Positions 44,881-57,459 of a stretch of DNA of 64,000 nucleotides are shown here, in pieces. The stretch is taken from contig NC_090745.1 of the NCBI RefSeq assembly GCF_036898095.1, positions 81,629,016 through 81,693,015 of the forward strand, read 5' to 3'. Under the pieces are notes generated by a model. It had not been told where the DNA came from. It saw only the letters and a list, made by a program, of their open reading frames with translations, and did no database searches. The position numbers and the translations under genes were made by a program. The first letter of the stretch is position 1. Each line of letters starts with the position of its first letter. Source of the stretch: Palaemon carinicauda (taxonomy: Eukaryota; Arthropoda; Malacostraca; Decapoda; Palaemonidae).

Positions 44881-45890
44881 AACCCCCAGCCCTGCTATCC
44901 ATCCAGAAGATGCTGAAGAAGGAACGCTGCCCTGTCAGGCTGTGGATGAGTCTGGTAAGGACTCTGTCATCCGTGGTTCAATTTGTGTCACTAGGAAGAC
45001 TACACCTCCGTCCTCTTCTATACCATCTAGCTTTTCACTGGAAAAAGGACAAGACGCTAAAAGCGGTCTCGATCCCGATTTCCGGAAAGTTAAAGTCTGG
45101 TCTGACTTGGTGAAAGGACTTTTTCAACCTTAGAAAGGGTCTTCCCCTGACTGTTCAGACTCCCAACCACGTTCTCTTCTCGGACGCATCGGACGTAGGC
45201 TGGGGTGCGACATTAGACGGTAGGGAATGCTCGGGATTATGGAACTCGAGTCAAAGGACAATGCATTTCAACTGCAAGAAGCTGCTGGCAGTACGTCTGA
45301 CCTGGAAAAGCTTCAGGTCTCTCCTTCAAGGCAAAGTGGTGGAGGTGAACTCGGACAACACACGGCTTTGACGTACATCTCCAAGTAAGGAGGGACCTAC
45401 TCTCTGACATGGTACGAGATCGCAAGGGACCTCCTCACCTGGTCAACAGGTCTAGACTTTTCACTAGTAACGAGGTTCATCCAAGGCAACTTGAATGTCA
45501 TAGCAGATTGTCTCAGTCGGAAGGGACAAATAATTCCAACAGAATGGACACTCCACAAGGATGTATGCAAGAGACTTTGGGCCACCTGGGGCCAGCCAAC
45601 CATAGATCTCTTCGCAACCTCGATGACCAAGAGGCTCCCAAGAGCTTGCTCACCTATCCCGGACCCAGCAGTAGTTCATATAGATGCTTTTCTACTAGAT
45701 TGGTCACATCTAGATCTATATGCATTCCCTCCGTTCAAGATTGTCAACAAGGTACTGCAGAAGTTCGCCTCTCACGAAGGGACAAGGTTGACGCTAGTTG
45801 CTTCCCTCTGGCCCGCAAGAGGATGACTCACCGAGGTACTTCGATGGCTAGTAGACGTTCCCAGAACACTTCCCCTAAGGGTGGACCTTC
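44881..45890 (+). pseudogene. Truncated RT (thumb)-RNase H-MT-like remnant of copy E
   Basis: Begins 'IQKMLKKERCPVRLWMSLV', downstream of the RT active site, with the same Gag-RT fusion point as copy C. It contains RNase H 'FSDASDVGWG' (about 45180), 'NVIADCLSRK' (about 45495), 'IDLFATSMTKRLP' and 'YAFPPF' (about 45720), and several frameshifts. It cannot encode a polymerase. Confidence 0.82.
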
Positions 45891-47000
45891 TACGTCAGCC
45901 ACGCGTAAAGAAGGTACACCAAGGCCTCCACGCTCTTCGTCTGACTGCCTTCAGACTATCGAAAGACTCTCAAGAGGTAGAGGCTTTTCGAAGGAGGCAA
46001 CCAGAGCGTTTGCTAGAGCAAGGAGAACATCCACCCTTAGAATCTACCAATCGAAGTGGGAAATCTTCCGAAACTGGTGCAAGTTAGTATCCGTATCCTC
46101 GACCAGTACCTCTGTAACTCAAATAGCTGACTTTCTCTTATATCTGAGGAAAGAACGATCTCTTTCAGCTCCCACTATCAAGGGTTACAGAAGCATGTTG
46201 GCATCAGTCTTCCGTCACAGAGGCTTAGATCTTTCCAACAATAAAGATCTACAGGACCTCCTTAAGTCTTTTGAGACCACGAAGGAGCGTCGTCTGGTTA
46301 CACCTGGTTGGAATTTAGATGTGGTACTAAGATTCCTTATGTCAGACAGGTTCGAACCGCTTCAATCAGCCTCCCTGAAAGATCTCACCTTTAAGACTCT
46401 TTTCCTGATATGCTTAACCACAGCTAAAAGAGTCAGTGAGATTCAGGCCTTCAGCAAGAACATCGGATTTTCATCCGAAACGGCTACATGTTCTACAACT
46501 TGGTTTTCTAGCCAAACACGAGCTGCCTTCTCTGCCTTGACCAATATCGTTCGATATTCCAAACTTATCGTATGGTTGGAAATGAACTAGAAAGAGTATT
46601 ATGTCCTGTAAGAGCTCTTAAGTTCTATTTAAAAACCTTTACGAGGCCCGTCTGAAGCTTTATGGTGTTCTATTAAGAATCCATCTTTGCCTATGTCAGA
46701 GAATGCTTTATCCTTTTTTATCAGACTGTTAATACGAGAAGCTCATTCCCATCTGAATGAGGAAGACCAAGCTTTGCTGAAGGTAAGGACACACGAAGTT
46801 AGAGCTGTCGCAACTTCCGTGGCCTTTAAATAAAATAGATCTCTGCAAAGATATTCGACGCAACCTATTGGAAAAGCAAATCAGTGTTCGCGTCTTTTAT
46901 CTTAAGAATGTCCAGTCTCTTTACGAGAACTGCTACAATCTGGGACCATTCGTAGCAACGAGTGCAGTAGTGGTGAGGGCTCCACCACTACAATTCCCTA
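45840..47000 (+). pseudogene. Tyrosine recombinase remnant of copy E
   Basis: Open from 45409 to 46590 (393 codons) through 'STLRIYQSKWEIFRNWC' and 'AKRVSEIQAF', then frameshifted at about 46500. 'HEVRAVATS' is at about 46795 with TAA soon after (about 46830), and the Tyr codon is lost to a missing T at about 46893. Inactive. Confidence 0.85.
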
Positions 47001-47405
47001 ATTCCATAACCTTTTTAATCTTTCTCTTGAAATGTTTTATTATTGTTTTTGGGTTGTCCGGAAGGCTAAGAAGCCTTTCGCATCCTACTTGATTTGGTGG
47101 GTGGTCAAAGTCATTTCTTGAGAAGCGCCTAGATTAGAGGTTTTGATGAGGACCTTTAGTATGGGTTGCAACCCTTCATACTTCAGCTCCTAGGAGTCGC
47201 TCAGCATCCTATGAGGATCGCGAGGCTCAGTAAGGAAGACGTAGTTAAAAAGGCAGAGTAATTGTTCAAGTCGACTTCCTTACCAGGTACTTATTTATTT
47301 TATGTTTGTTATTTTGAATAACTGCTAAAATGAAATACGGACTACTTAGCTCATAATAATGTCAACATGTAATGCTGGTCTCTACCCACCCCCCTGGGTG
47401 TGAAT

Positions 47406-47495
47406 CAGCTATATGATCATCGGGTAAGTTTAATATTGAAAAATTTTATTTTCATTAGTAAAATAAATTTTTGAATATACTTACCCGATGATCAT
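47406..47495. repeat. ICR of DIRS copy E
   Basis: 'agctatatgatcatcgggtaag...aatattgaaaa' joined to 'attttattttcattagt...cccgatgatcat', as in copy C. Confidence 0.87.
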
Positions 47496-47741
47496 AAATT
47501 AAAGGACCCACCCTTCCTCCCCAATAGAGACCCAGTGGACAGAGGAGAAAATTGGTTCTTTGTTGACATCGAGTACTTGAGTACCTACTTGACAGATGGC
47601 GCTGTTGATGTACACCCCCACCTGTATAGCGATCGCTGGCGTATTCCGCCCGTAGGTTTTTCTGTCGGGCAGCAGAGCTGACAGCTATATGATCATCGGG
47701 TAAGTATATTCAAAAATTTATTTTACTAATGAAAATAACAT

Positions 47742-48765
47742 TTTACAGTACTGTACTGAAAAGGCAATAAGTCACTATGAATATTCTATCTAAAGTTTTT
47801 GAATGTATATACATTGTTACTAAAATATATTCACCAATATCTTTCAAGATATCTTTTAAAAAGGCTTGTAGTGAAAAGATGGAGGACGATTGCATTATGG
47901 CAGAGTGAAAGACTCTGAAGGAACTGTAATATTATACTGGATTATAAGGTTTTTGTACACTATTATATATCTTTTGGTACCAAAAAGCATGCTCGCACCA
48001 TTTGTCAATTTCATATCACCGCCTGAACTTAGCTCTTCGTTTTCTCATGGCTATGAATTTGTTCTTTGAAAATTCAGTATCCCTGTATTTATTGTAATAG
48101 TAACATTAGTCATATTCGAGTGACAATGTCATCAGTGCCGCACGCCATTTTTGTTGCAGACCTATTTTGAGAAGTTCTAGTCCCCACTTTAGTTGTATTA
48201 AAGTCTGTTTCCCTGTGTAGATTCCAAACTTTCATAAAAGTGATATGCTTAGCCTCTTTTGGAATTGAAGATTCAATAAACAAGACCTCACTAAGGAATT
48301 ACAGGTGCTAGTTTATTAATTATTTAAAATGCAATGCAAAAGCAAAATGACAGTTCATTTATAAGTTTAAATTTCTAAATTTTATTATAACTCAGAAAAT
48401 AAAATTTAAGAATGAAGTGGACATGAGCAAAGAACAGATGCAGTATATAGTGGAATATATGCAACCTGCTACAGTATTTTGTTCTAATTGGCACATTGTC
48501 ATTGTACAAAAACTCTACGGAAATGTATTGTTTTATTCATCATTATGCAACTGTCTTTTATCATCAGGAAAAAGGATTTGCTAGAATAACATTAATGGGT
48601 ATATGCACAGTTAAGCAGATGTTTTGGCAGTGAAGCTGAATATATTATTGCTAAAATTATTGCAATTTGATATTTGCCCTTAAGAAAATTCCAAATCTGG
48701 GTATCCATATTGATTTGGCCTTATAGGTAATGTTCAATAATTTACTGAAATTTTTTGATTTGTAG
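47742..48765 (+). other. Probable tafazzin intron, left side
   Basis: No gene or repeat recognised; AT-rich. It ends in a pyrimidine-rich 'tttttgatttgtag' acceptor at 48765. Confidence 0.55.
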
Positions 48766-48914
48766 GTATCTTAAGATTACGGGAATTATGGAATGCAAAG
48801 AAATTACGGTGGTCTCCGGCAGCGCATGACATTGCATTCACAAAACGCTTTTATAACTGGTTTTTCAGTGCAGGAAGATGTGTTCCAATTATCAGAGGTA
48901 TTGGTGTTTACCAG
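48766..48914 (+). CDS. Taz: Tafazzin, one internal exon
   Basis: The exon is preceded by 'tttgatttgtag' and followed by 'gtatgt'. It starts with the last two bases of a split codon (fits Gly) and holds 49 full codons with no stop. The translation has '[19 protein letters not shown]', '[17 protein letters not shown]' and 'IIRGIGVYQ', aligning with the tafazzin block W-N-(x)5-RW-(T/S)-PAA and C-V-P-(V/I)-x-RG after the HX4D motif. Tafazzin is a mitochondrial transacylase that remodels cardiolipin. The HX4D active-site exon and the following exon were not found in the window. It could be a live gene with very large introns or an isolated fragment. The lack of damage favours a live gene. Confidence 0.85.
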
Positions 48915-49840
48915 GTATGTTTTATTAATGGCAACAGCTAACTGAAAGTAGTTATGGAAGTGTTTATAACAGATTTTCTACTGAATACTATTTTATGTAT
49001 CAGTACACAATCAACATTTTTTTTCTATTTGCTATACAATAAGATACTCTTTTAGTAATCTATTTTAAATGACATTGGTGCAAAATCTGTTACATATCAT
49101 CTGTTTATGTTTTATTATCCACAATTCAGGGTTTTCGTCATCCTGAAAACTGAACTTGGGTCTCTTGATTGTTTAGCCCTTATACAGTACATGCAAATAG
49201 GAACCTTTCATTTTGTAAAAGCCATACCTGTCATTTAAAGTGGTGACAGACCACAAACATCATAAATCTAATTGAGTTGCAAGTAATGTCTTGCTTGACA
49301 TAGGTAGCAGTCATCATGTTTTACACTTGACTTTATATTTGTATGTAATTATTCTTATACCATGAAAACATATTTGTGGTATCTATTCTTATACCATGAA
49401 TACATATTTGTGGTATCCAACATCTATAACACTCTCATTCTTTAATAAAGAGCAAGCTTTGTGAAAAAAATAATCTTGAAACAACAAACTGTAAAGCTGG
49501 ATTATGTAATTCTTAGTCTCAGTATGCTGAGAATGTAGGTCAACTCTAACAGTTGAACTTATTTTTCCCACAAGAATACAAATCCATATCTTTTACATGC
49601 TATACTTTTGACACATGCCAGTCTGGTTATTTAAGATGAGTGATTGTAAGGATATTTCGCTCGTCTGTTAGCCCTCACTTTTCCTTTAGCCATGTTTAAA
49701 TCAGTGTCTCATTTCCTGTTGGGATCATGGAACTTTACTTTGGTTGTTATGCGTATTATGTTTTTATTTGGTTATAATTATCATTTGTTCCGACACTAAA
49801 TACAAATCTTTCGGTTTTTATTAGGGATATACTGTACTTA
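48915..49840 (+). other. Probable tafazzin intron, right side, with a 34-bp tandem duplication
   Basis: No gene seen. At 49351-49420 a 34-bp unit ('attcttataccatga..acatatttgtggtat') is repeated twice in tandem. 'agggggta-g-taccccct' at about 49895 forms a near-perfect palindrome at the start of the following repeat region. Confidence 0.55.
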
Positions 49841-52800
49841 TGGTGAAGCTGGAAGACTGGTCATAATACTTTTAGCTATCCTATTGCTAGTTAGGGGGTA
49901 GTACCCCCTACCCTGCTCACACCTGTGTTCTATTGTTACTTTTACTTTTGGCTCGATTTAGAGTGAACGTTTGTCTTTCTCTTCCGCCCAACCTTTTTTT
50001 CCTGGAATTTGACTAATTTGATCTTTTACTTTGTTTGTTTCTCGCAAGTGTGAGTATTGCTGTTTTGGAACTGGTATAGTGGGGGTTTTCCTTGAGGGCA
50101 AAGAAACCTTTCTTACGATCTCTTCCCCATTGATGTCAGGCAACCCTAAGGCTGGAGGCCTCCACCGCTTCTTGTAGTGCAATAGCTAGGTTCGCTTCCG
50201 CAGGGGAGTCATTTGACGAATGGATTCTCTTCACCATATGAAGTAGATGTTGCTCAGTCCCTGCCAGTTTGACAGTAGGAAGGCCACTTGCGGCTGACCC
50301 AGAGCTCGACTTCGGTCTTGCTCCTCTATGCTGACAACTATACAGTCCCTGTTTCTGCAATGGTAGCCGGCATAGGGAGTGCAAAGTCTGAAGCTTGTTC
50401 CAGCGTCTCTCGGGGGACGCCGTTCCCTTTCGTGGGTTAGATTTTCTTCCGAGTGGTTTTCTTCAGAGCTGACGATGACGCACTCCCTCTTTCTGTGATG
50501 GCAGCTGTCTGAGGTGGAGAAAAGTTTTAAGCATGTTCTTGTGCCTCTCAGGGGACACCTTTCTCGGTTGCGGGTTAGATTTTTCTCCCAAGTGGTTTTC
50601 TTCAGAGCTAATGATGTCGCACTCCATCATGCGGCTAATGCAGACAGCGTAAGGAGTGCAAAGTCGGAAGCATGTTCCAGTTCCTGTGGAAGGTGCTGCT
50701 CCTGCCCTGTCACAGCCTTCATAGCTTGCACCTTCGGCATTCCTGATCATTATGCTAATGATCTCCCTCTTCCTCATTCTGAGTATACTCAGCTGGCAGA
50801 GCAAGGGTAAAGTCTGAAGCTTGTTCCTACCACTCATGGTGGACAACTTTCCTGTACGTAAGTTCGTTCCTCCCCTGAGTATATACCACACTGGATTAAG
50901 AGAGGGTTATGGACAAGTCCATGCTTTTCTCTAATCTCTCGGAGTGTTGCCTGTCGGAGTATAAAAATGTTACTCTTCCCCTCTTGTTTGACATACTCCA
51001 GCCTTGCCTCTTTCTGTTCATACCCAGTAGCCAGTAGTGCTCGCCATTCCCCTTGGGAATCCAGATCATCGTTGTCAGAGCTCAGTCCACGCCTCGCTAC
51101 CCAGCACTCAGCACTCTGCCCTCGTCACGCAATGCAGACAGGAGGATCGCCCAAGACGACCTTCAGGATCCATGGAAATCTACGCGTTCCAGGTTGAGGA
51201 GTGCTTCACCGCGTGAACCAGCCTTAGCTTGCCACCATGCGTTGGCAAGTAAGCAGTCTCATACTCGCCAGCGGATTCCAGTGCGCGACCCAGCTGCTCA
51301 CCATCGCCTGCCAGAACAAGACCAACCCCTTGATCATGAGCGCGTGTCAGTGTGTGACTCGTCACCATCTCATCGCTACAGGTCTCGCGGTTCCTCACAA
51401 TCCTTGCTACCTAATCCTAGCGCTACTGCAGCTAGCTATCACCCATCTGCCCCCGATAGCCCGTCAGCTCGCGATCGCCCGTCAGCCGTCAATCACTTGT
51501 CAACCCTCAATCGCCCGTCAGCTTGCAATCATCTGTCGGCTCGTTATCACTTGTCAGCTCACGAATATCCATCAGCTCGCTTCCAGGTTCTGGAGTTCCA
51601 TCCAGTGCTTCCAGCGCCTGACGATTCCTCTTCTCATGATCACCCTTCTGTTCTCTATTGCACTTCAGGACTAACAACGAAAGAGTGCAGACCAGCTCAT
51701 GACCAGTGTCCAGCTGGCATCCGAGTTTCCAACTTGCCTGCAGTCCTGCTCATGATTACTCCTAGAACAGTGACTATTCAGAGTAACAGCGCTGCTCAGT
51801 TCGCAACTCTCCTTTCAAAAGTAAAGTTGCCCTCCTCCTCTGACAATCAGCAATCTTCTCGCTTATGGGTAGAATTGCCGACAACCAGTGATGAGTCTTT
51901 GAGGCCTTGACTCTTTATTAGATAGTCATTACTGACTTCGTTCGACTTGGAACGTCTCTGTCGAGGATTGTAGAGTGGTACCAGCTACGACCTTCAATGC
52001 AAGCGTGTGCTTTGCTCTTCCCAGAGACACTCTCCTTCCTCTCTACGCGTTATTCCTCGACAACGCTCAAGAATATTGCTTTATCATTTAGATGACACAT
52101 GCCAGACTCTTTTGCCCAGAGCAAGAGCGAGCTCTACCTCATCTACGCTAGCACTTGTATCCGCGGTAGCATACATGTGCTCTACTTCTAGGTGCTCTCA
52201 ACAGTGTCAGCACACAGAACTTCTTTCTATGGTTTCTTCAGGTCATAGTACTTCAGTAGCACTTACCATGTCATGCAGTGGAGAGAGTTTAATATACACA
52301 CTCATTGAAACCTAACCCAGCACTTGCCAACGGTGGTAGGGATACAGCACTCTTGTCAGCCTTGGTGCATAATACCTCACTCTCCACTCGGAACTTTTGG
52401 TTACACAAATACAGTGGGAACGTATTCCTGATGCTGCATCTTTTTAGAACTTCTTCATATAAGTTTCAGCTCTCGACACGCCCACAGGGGTTAGGCAGAC
52501 GTTTAAAGGGCCCGTGCACACGAATGCGCAAGCTTTTTCATCGGCAGCTAACTTGTCATAGGCATTAGTGATCATTCGCTTCCTCTGCTACTGTCTCTAA
52601 ATTTGTTTTGGGATCACTTGATCTGGTATATGATTACCTTACAAGCTGACTTCATATTTTCATGACAAGATCTACGTTAGTTGCACAGATCTTATCAGGA
52701 AGGAAGAGCATACCATAGGTCTACACAGCGTTGCCGCAATGGAGGTCTTCCGATCTCTTGCTCCTGCCGCCTCCCCCTGTGATTTAGAACAAGACTCGAG

Positions 52801-53836
52801 AAACAGAATTTTTCAAGATTATTTCTCCTTTCCGTGAGTTAGAATGCTTGTCAGATCGCTTGCACGTTTTCAGGTTCGATTCCTTGTGATCTCCTCCTCG
52901 CCCTGTCATGTCTGCATAGGATGATGGTCTTGTAAGACATAACTCCTTGGGGTTTTTTCTTTTTCATATCCAAATTTTCTTGGGGATTGAGGCTGCTCAT
53001 GATTACGTTTAAGAACCATAGCAAAGATAGATTCAAGGGATCCTCTCCTCTCTACACATTGTCAGGTCACTGTTGGCCCAGCTTCCCTCTGCACTTGTGC
53101 ACTGTAATTTCGACCCTCCATCTCAGGGTTCTCTTTCGGGAAGGCTAAATACGACCAACCCAGAGCTTGACCTTGGTCTTGTTTGTCAGCTCGCTGACGA
53201 CCCTGCTTTCGCTCAACCTTTGTCAGCTCAGCCAGCGTAGGGAATGTGAAATCCGAAGCTACGGCCATTTGTTCTTAGGGGTAACATCTTTCTCATCCAT
53301 GAGTTAGGTTTATCTCTCAGGGACTGCGATTCCTCTCCCACGAATTAGGGATACCGTACTCATAATTTCTTCAACCATGCCTCGTCCAACCAACGAGACT
53401 CCTTCAGTCCCTTTAGGGAATCCTAAGACTGAATCGCAGAGGTGTTCTCGCCAAACTCCTTCGGGGGTATTGAGGATCGACATTCATGGGACTCCGCTCG
53501 TGAACGAGTGTTCTAAGTTGAACAGTTTTTCTCCTGAAAATGCTTAGTAAATGTGTCGCTTGTGAACCCTATCCAGTGACCGAGGTTGACTATAGTTCGA
53601 CCACAAAAACATGCACAACATCCATACGGACATCCGGATCAGGCATTATGTCATCAATGAATTATTCATTTTCCTTTTGCCTACACATATACTAAATAGT
53701 CTGGCCTATTCTTTACATACTCTCTTCTGTCCTCGTACACCTGACAACACTGAGACTACCCAACCATTCTTGTTCACCTGTCATTTTTCAGTAGCCACTT
53801 TCCTCTAGGTAAACATAGAAGAAACTCTTTAGCTCT
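49841..53836 (+). mobile_element. Old DIRS-like element, copy H, putative leader and Gag region
   Basis: Degenerate repetitive sequence without an intact gene. Phrases recur with 130-200 bp spacing: 'gagtgcaaagtc.gaagc.tgttcc' at about 50380, 50655 and 50810, and 'gggttagattttt/tc' at about 50435 and 50567, with a weaker copy at about 53240. Assignment to the DIRS-like relic at 58106-60191 rests on orientation, collinearity across the nested insertions, and a Ser/Pro/His-rich Gag-type composition. It could instead belong to another retroelement. Confidence 0.45.
51053..51910 (+). pseudogene. Low-complexity Gag-like open frame in copy H
   Basis: 285 codons, rich in Ser, Pro, His and Arg, with a degenerate six-residue repeat of PSARDR/LSARYH type at about 51447-51590 (18-bp units ending 'cgtcagctcgc'-like). 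No domain recognised. Composition and repeats resemble the Pro/Ser-rich part of DIRS Gag-like proteins, but there is no direct sequence match to families 1 or 2. Flanking frames are closed. Confidence 0.4.
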
Positions 53837-54031
53837 GGTAAGCAGCTCTAGTCTTGAGTAGTGCCATAGCCGCTGTACCATGGTCTTCCACTGTCTTGGG
53901 TTAGAGTTCTCTTCCTCGAGGGTACACTCAGGCACTCTATTCTATATTATTTCTCTTCCTCTTGTTTTGTTAAAGTTTTCATAGTTTATATTGGAGATAT
54001 TTATTTTGATGTTACTGTTCTTAAAATAATT
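53837..54031 (+). repeat. SINE-like interspersed repeat, left part
   Basis: Reads '...gccatagccgctgtaccatgg', 'ttgggttagagttctcttcctcgagggtacactc', 'cctcttgttttgttaaag' (in pieces). I recognise it as a very common decapod interspersed repeat. It is cut at 54031 by copy F and continues at 57994. Confidence 0.7.
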
Positions 54032-54372
54032 TTTTGGGCTCAAGCCATGTCGTCCAGATGGAAGGTTCCTATAGGTAGCTTTCTAAGGGACATTTGACTA
54101 CAGAGATATTCCCAGAGTATTAACCTTTAGGTCTCCAGAATTCTAACTCCTGCCACGAATATCCTTAAAGTTTCTCTTAAGGATATCGCATATAATATCG
54201 GGACGTATATCTTGATACGACGCATAGCAATATTCACCCCGAGTAGCGTTTGCATTTCTAGGGGGAAGAGTGGCGAAAAACAGAAGGGGAGCCGTTATCA
54301 AGGTTACCCTTCCTCCCGTACTACTACAAGTATCCAAGATGGTGCTCATTCCTATTTTTGTAGCGATTTCGC
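54032..54372. repeat. Left ITR of family 2 copy F
   Basis: Inverted match to 57640-57993, for example 'aaggttacccttcctcccgt' against 'acgggaggaagggtaacctt'. The outer end reads 'ttttgggctcaagccatgtcg', while the right end reads differently outermost. Confidence 0.87.
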
Positions 54373-55230
54373 ACGGTGGTGTTCCCTGTTGATCTAACGT
54401 TTTTTATCACTTTTGTGAGGATTTATTATGCAATCTCCAGCTTCTTTTGCCTCTGGAAAGTTGAGTATTTATTCTTTACAGTGTATAATTTTTAGCTCCT
54501 GCTTCACAGAGAAATTAAGAGTAATTTATTGTGCTAAGGAGTTAGGCCTGTCACCGGAGGCGCCATGGTCGCTGTCGTTCGTTATGCATGTGTTATTTAG
54601 TTAGCAGAACGACTTTCCCGGTTGTAATAGCATTAATAAATTATGAAAGCTATTTAGGCACAATTATACTTGTAAAGATATATATTTTATGCATAATTTC
54701 CTCTTCCTTTTGTGGATCGTATACGTTAGAGTTTCGGCGATTTAGATAACCGAGATCTCGTCTCGCTATAGGCTACCTAGCCTATGCGCTGTAGTATACT
54801 TTCAGACATTATCCCCGTTTCCCCTCGTGTATCGTTTTATCAATTCAACGGGAGATAGTACATCTCCTAGAATTATATAACTTGATACTTTTCTCCTGTG
54901 AAGATTTAAGGGTAATCCCTCCTTCCCTGTGAGTGCCGCCGTAGGCGACAACCCTATCTGGTCTTGCCATAGAGTAGTTCACTCCGGCTTGACTGGGCTA
55001 GGGTTTTCTGTCTCCCACCTTTGCTGGCGAGACCTGGCTTTGGTTTTCGACAGAATCTCAGAGTATTCAGTGTTTCTGCCGGTGGCAGAGCAGCAGGGTG
55101 AGTAGTCACTCCCCTGCCGGCTTACAGCTGCCGGCATAGGAGACTAAGCCTCCCAAGGCCGCACCTGAAGTGGTAGTATGATGCCGCCACCTTCTCCCCT
55201 GTGGTCTGGAAGACTAGTCCTGCTTCGGTA

Positions 55231-55480
55231 GACCTTAGGCTGAAGAATAGATATTCTTCTGCCATCTAGGATGTCGCCGATACTGAAACATTGTTTCACT
55301 CTTTTGTGGAAGTGGCGGCAATCCTGCAGCCTTTTTCTACACTTGATAGATTCGGCAGACCCTAGGCTGAAGAATAGATATTCTTCTGCCGCCTAGGATG
55401 GCGCCGGTACTGAAACATTGTTTCACTCTTGTGTGGAAGTGGCGGCAATACTACCGTCTTCTTCTACACTTGATACAGGA
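55231..55480 (+). repeat. Two-copy tandem repeat, about 127 bp, in family 2 leader (copy F)
   Basis: Units start 'gaccttaggctg' (55231) and 'gaccctaggctg' (55358), each with 'agaatagatattct' and 'ctgaaacattgtttcactct'. Homologous to 273-514 in copy G. Confidence 0.85.
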
Positions 55481-56552
55481 CCCTTTTCCCTTCCCCTCTC
55501 TGTCCTTTAGCGATGACTTAGCCATCGCAATCCTGTGGCTGATTTTCCTGCAATCTCACCGCTTGCCTGGTAGGTTGTGGTGCCGACCAGGCTCCTACAC
55601 AAGCAGCTGTTTAGTCACTCAGTCTTTCCCTTATGGACACAAGGCTCCAAGAAAGGTTGTGCCGGCTATGGCGGCTGCCGGATCGAGACCCTTCTGCTGC
55701 CGAGGGTTCTTCAGTCCTCTCTTGGACTGCCATCCACATTCCTGAAACCGGCAATGCCAGCAACGGATCTTGTGGCTGGCTGGAAGCTTGAATGATGCAT
55801 TCTCCCCTTCCATTTGAACCCTCATTCTGGAGGAAGGCAGTAAGTTACATACTTACACCCTTATTTTTTGTAAACGTACATTTTAATAAGGCATCCCTTC
55901 ACTCCATGCTTTCTCTCTCTCTGTCAGCTAGTGCTGCCAAGTACTAACCCAGCCGGCAGCATGTCGGCTGGGCTGGTGCCGTCAGGTACTTACTCGGTCG
56001 GCGACATGCCGGCCAGACTGTGCCGCTAGGTGCTAGCCCTTGCCGGCTGAACTACAGTATATGATTATACAGTAGCCAGTATATTTGCAGTATAGTATAT
56101 ACTGTAGATAGAAAACTATAGTATATATTTTACAGTAGTTATTTTCCAACATACCTTGTGTATCCTTGCACAGTCTTTTGCTGAGACGAATCCTATATTG
56201 AAAGAATAGAATTCCTTCAATACTCTGATTAGAAATCAGTTAATAACTTACCCTACAATATTGAATAGTTTTAGAGGGGTCAGTGGTAGTACACTTTTCT
56301 ATCCCTAGAGGGTAGAACCTTTCTCTTTTGAGTTTGCCCTGATAAAGGAAACTCTATATCCTTAATATTGGGGGGGAGGTCACAGCAATTGGATGGAAAG
56401 GATACACAAGTATGTGTCTTTCCTAATTTCTTTCTAGCTTACTACCCTAAGCTATAATGGTTAAAATATTAATATTTTGCATATTTCTTTATCATGTGAG
56501 ATAAACAATTGCATACTCATTTAATTTTCCTTTCTTTACAGGAGGAACCCAG

Positions 56553-56911
56553 ATGAAATGCGATGCGATCTTCTGCAACCATAGGAGTAGGAACTTCCGC
56601 GGTCACAAAGCGTGCAGGTCTCATGCCCCCTACACCATCATTACCAAAACCCTGCAATATTTGGACCCCCAAGTCTGCAATATCTGCCGGACCTTGGTGA
56701 CCGAAGGTTTCGACGGCCCCAAGTCAACGGAGTCGAGGGCTTCGGCACGTGAAAAGCTGCGCAAGTGAGTAAGAGGGTTCCAGAAGAATTCTCCGGGACC
56801 ATACCTACCTAACGATAGGACGTGTAGCTTGCTGTTCTCGATAGCGGGTAGTGAAATTGTTGTGCCCCAAGCACAACCCGGACCTCCCTACGTCCAGATT
56901 GCCATCAAAAT
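56553..56911 (+). pseudogene. DIRS family 2 Gag-like N-terminal fragment (copy F)
   Basis: ATG at 56553 follows a 'ctttacag' acceptor-like site. Open to TGA at 56766-56768 with the cluster 'CNHRSRNFRGHKACRSH' and 'DPQVCNICRTLV'. Beyond the stop the same frame continues to about 56911, where the internal deletion fuses it to 3' noncoding sequence. It preserves the start codon lost in copy G. Confidence 0.8.
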
Positions 56912-57459
56912 TTAGAGTGGCACTCATCATTTCTTTCCTTTCAGGGAGAGAAATATTTTCTGTATATGTTGTACGTATAATTCCCTTAACACGTTACACT
57001 CGTTATTTCATTTGTTCATTTATTCGAAGTAAATGTCCATTAGAGTGTAATTGCGTCTTATTTCGCCCTGCAATTAGCACAGTAAATATGCCAGAGTTTT
57101 CTTACTTATTTAACTAAGTAAACCTCATATTATTGTATGCTTACAAACAATGGATATACTGTAGTGGATACTTAGTTGTTCCGACAACATATAGAAACCG
57201 TGAGACTTCTGTATATCTAGTTGATACTTATGTTTGTTCATACAATATATGCAAACCTTGAGACCCCGTTTCTACTGTCTAGTATGACTCTTCCCTGCAG
57301 GGGGCAGGAAGCACTAACATTGTCCATGATTAGTGGTAATGACGGATAATGGTAACGTCATTTGTCTCAATGGTCCGGATGACCATAGAAAAATTGTCCC
57401 AAGGTTAAGGCACCTATGAAAATCCACAGATACAGTACTTTCTAGTAATTCTCTGGTAA

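Larger units (their letters stand above)
41351..47741 (+). mobile_element. DIRS1-like family 1b element, copy E (non-autonomous)
   Basis: A 6.39-kb element with the same layout as copy C: long leader (41690-42690) with 'agagagtatggactctct', rearranged Gag, RT starting after the active site, recombinase lacking its Tyr frame, ICR 47406-47495, right end AATAACAT-type at 47741. Flanks 'atttcaa|' and '|tttacagt' show no target duplication. It is less decayed than C. Confidence 0.9.

Noticed and set aside
50136..50384. Minus-strand 82-codon frame in the repetitive region
   Set aside because: Lies across degenerate tandem repeats and shows no protein signature.
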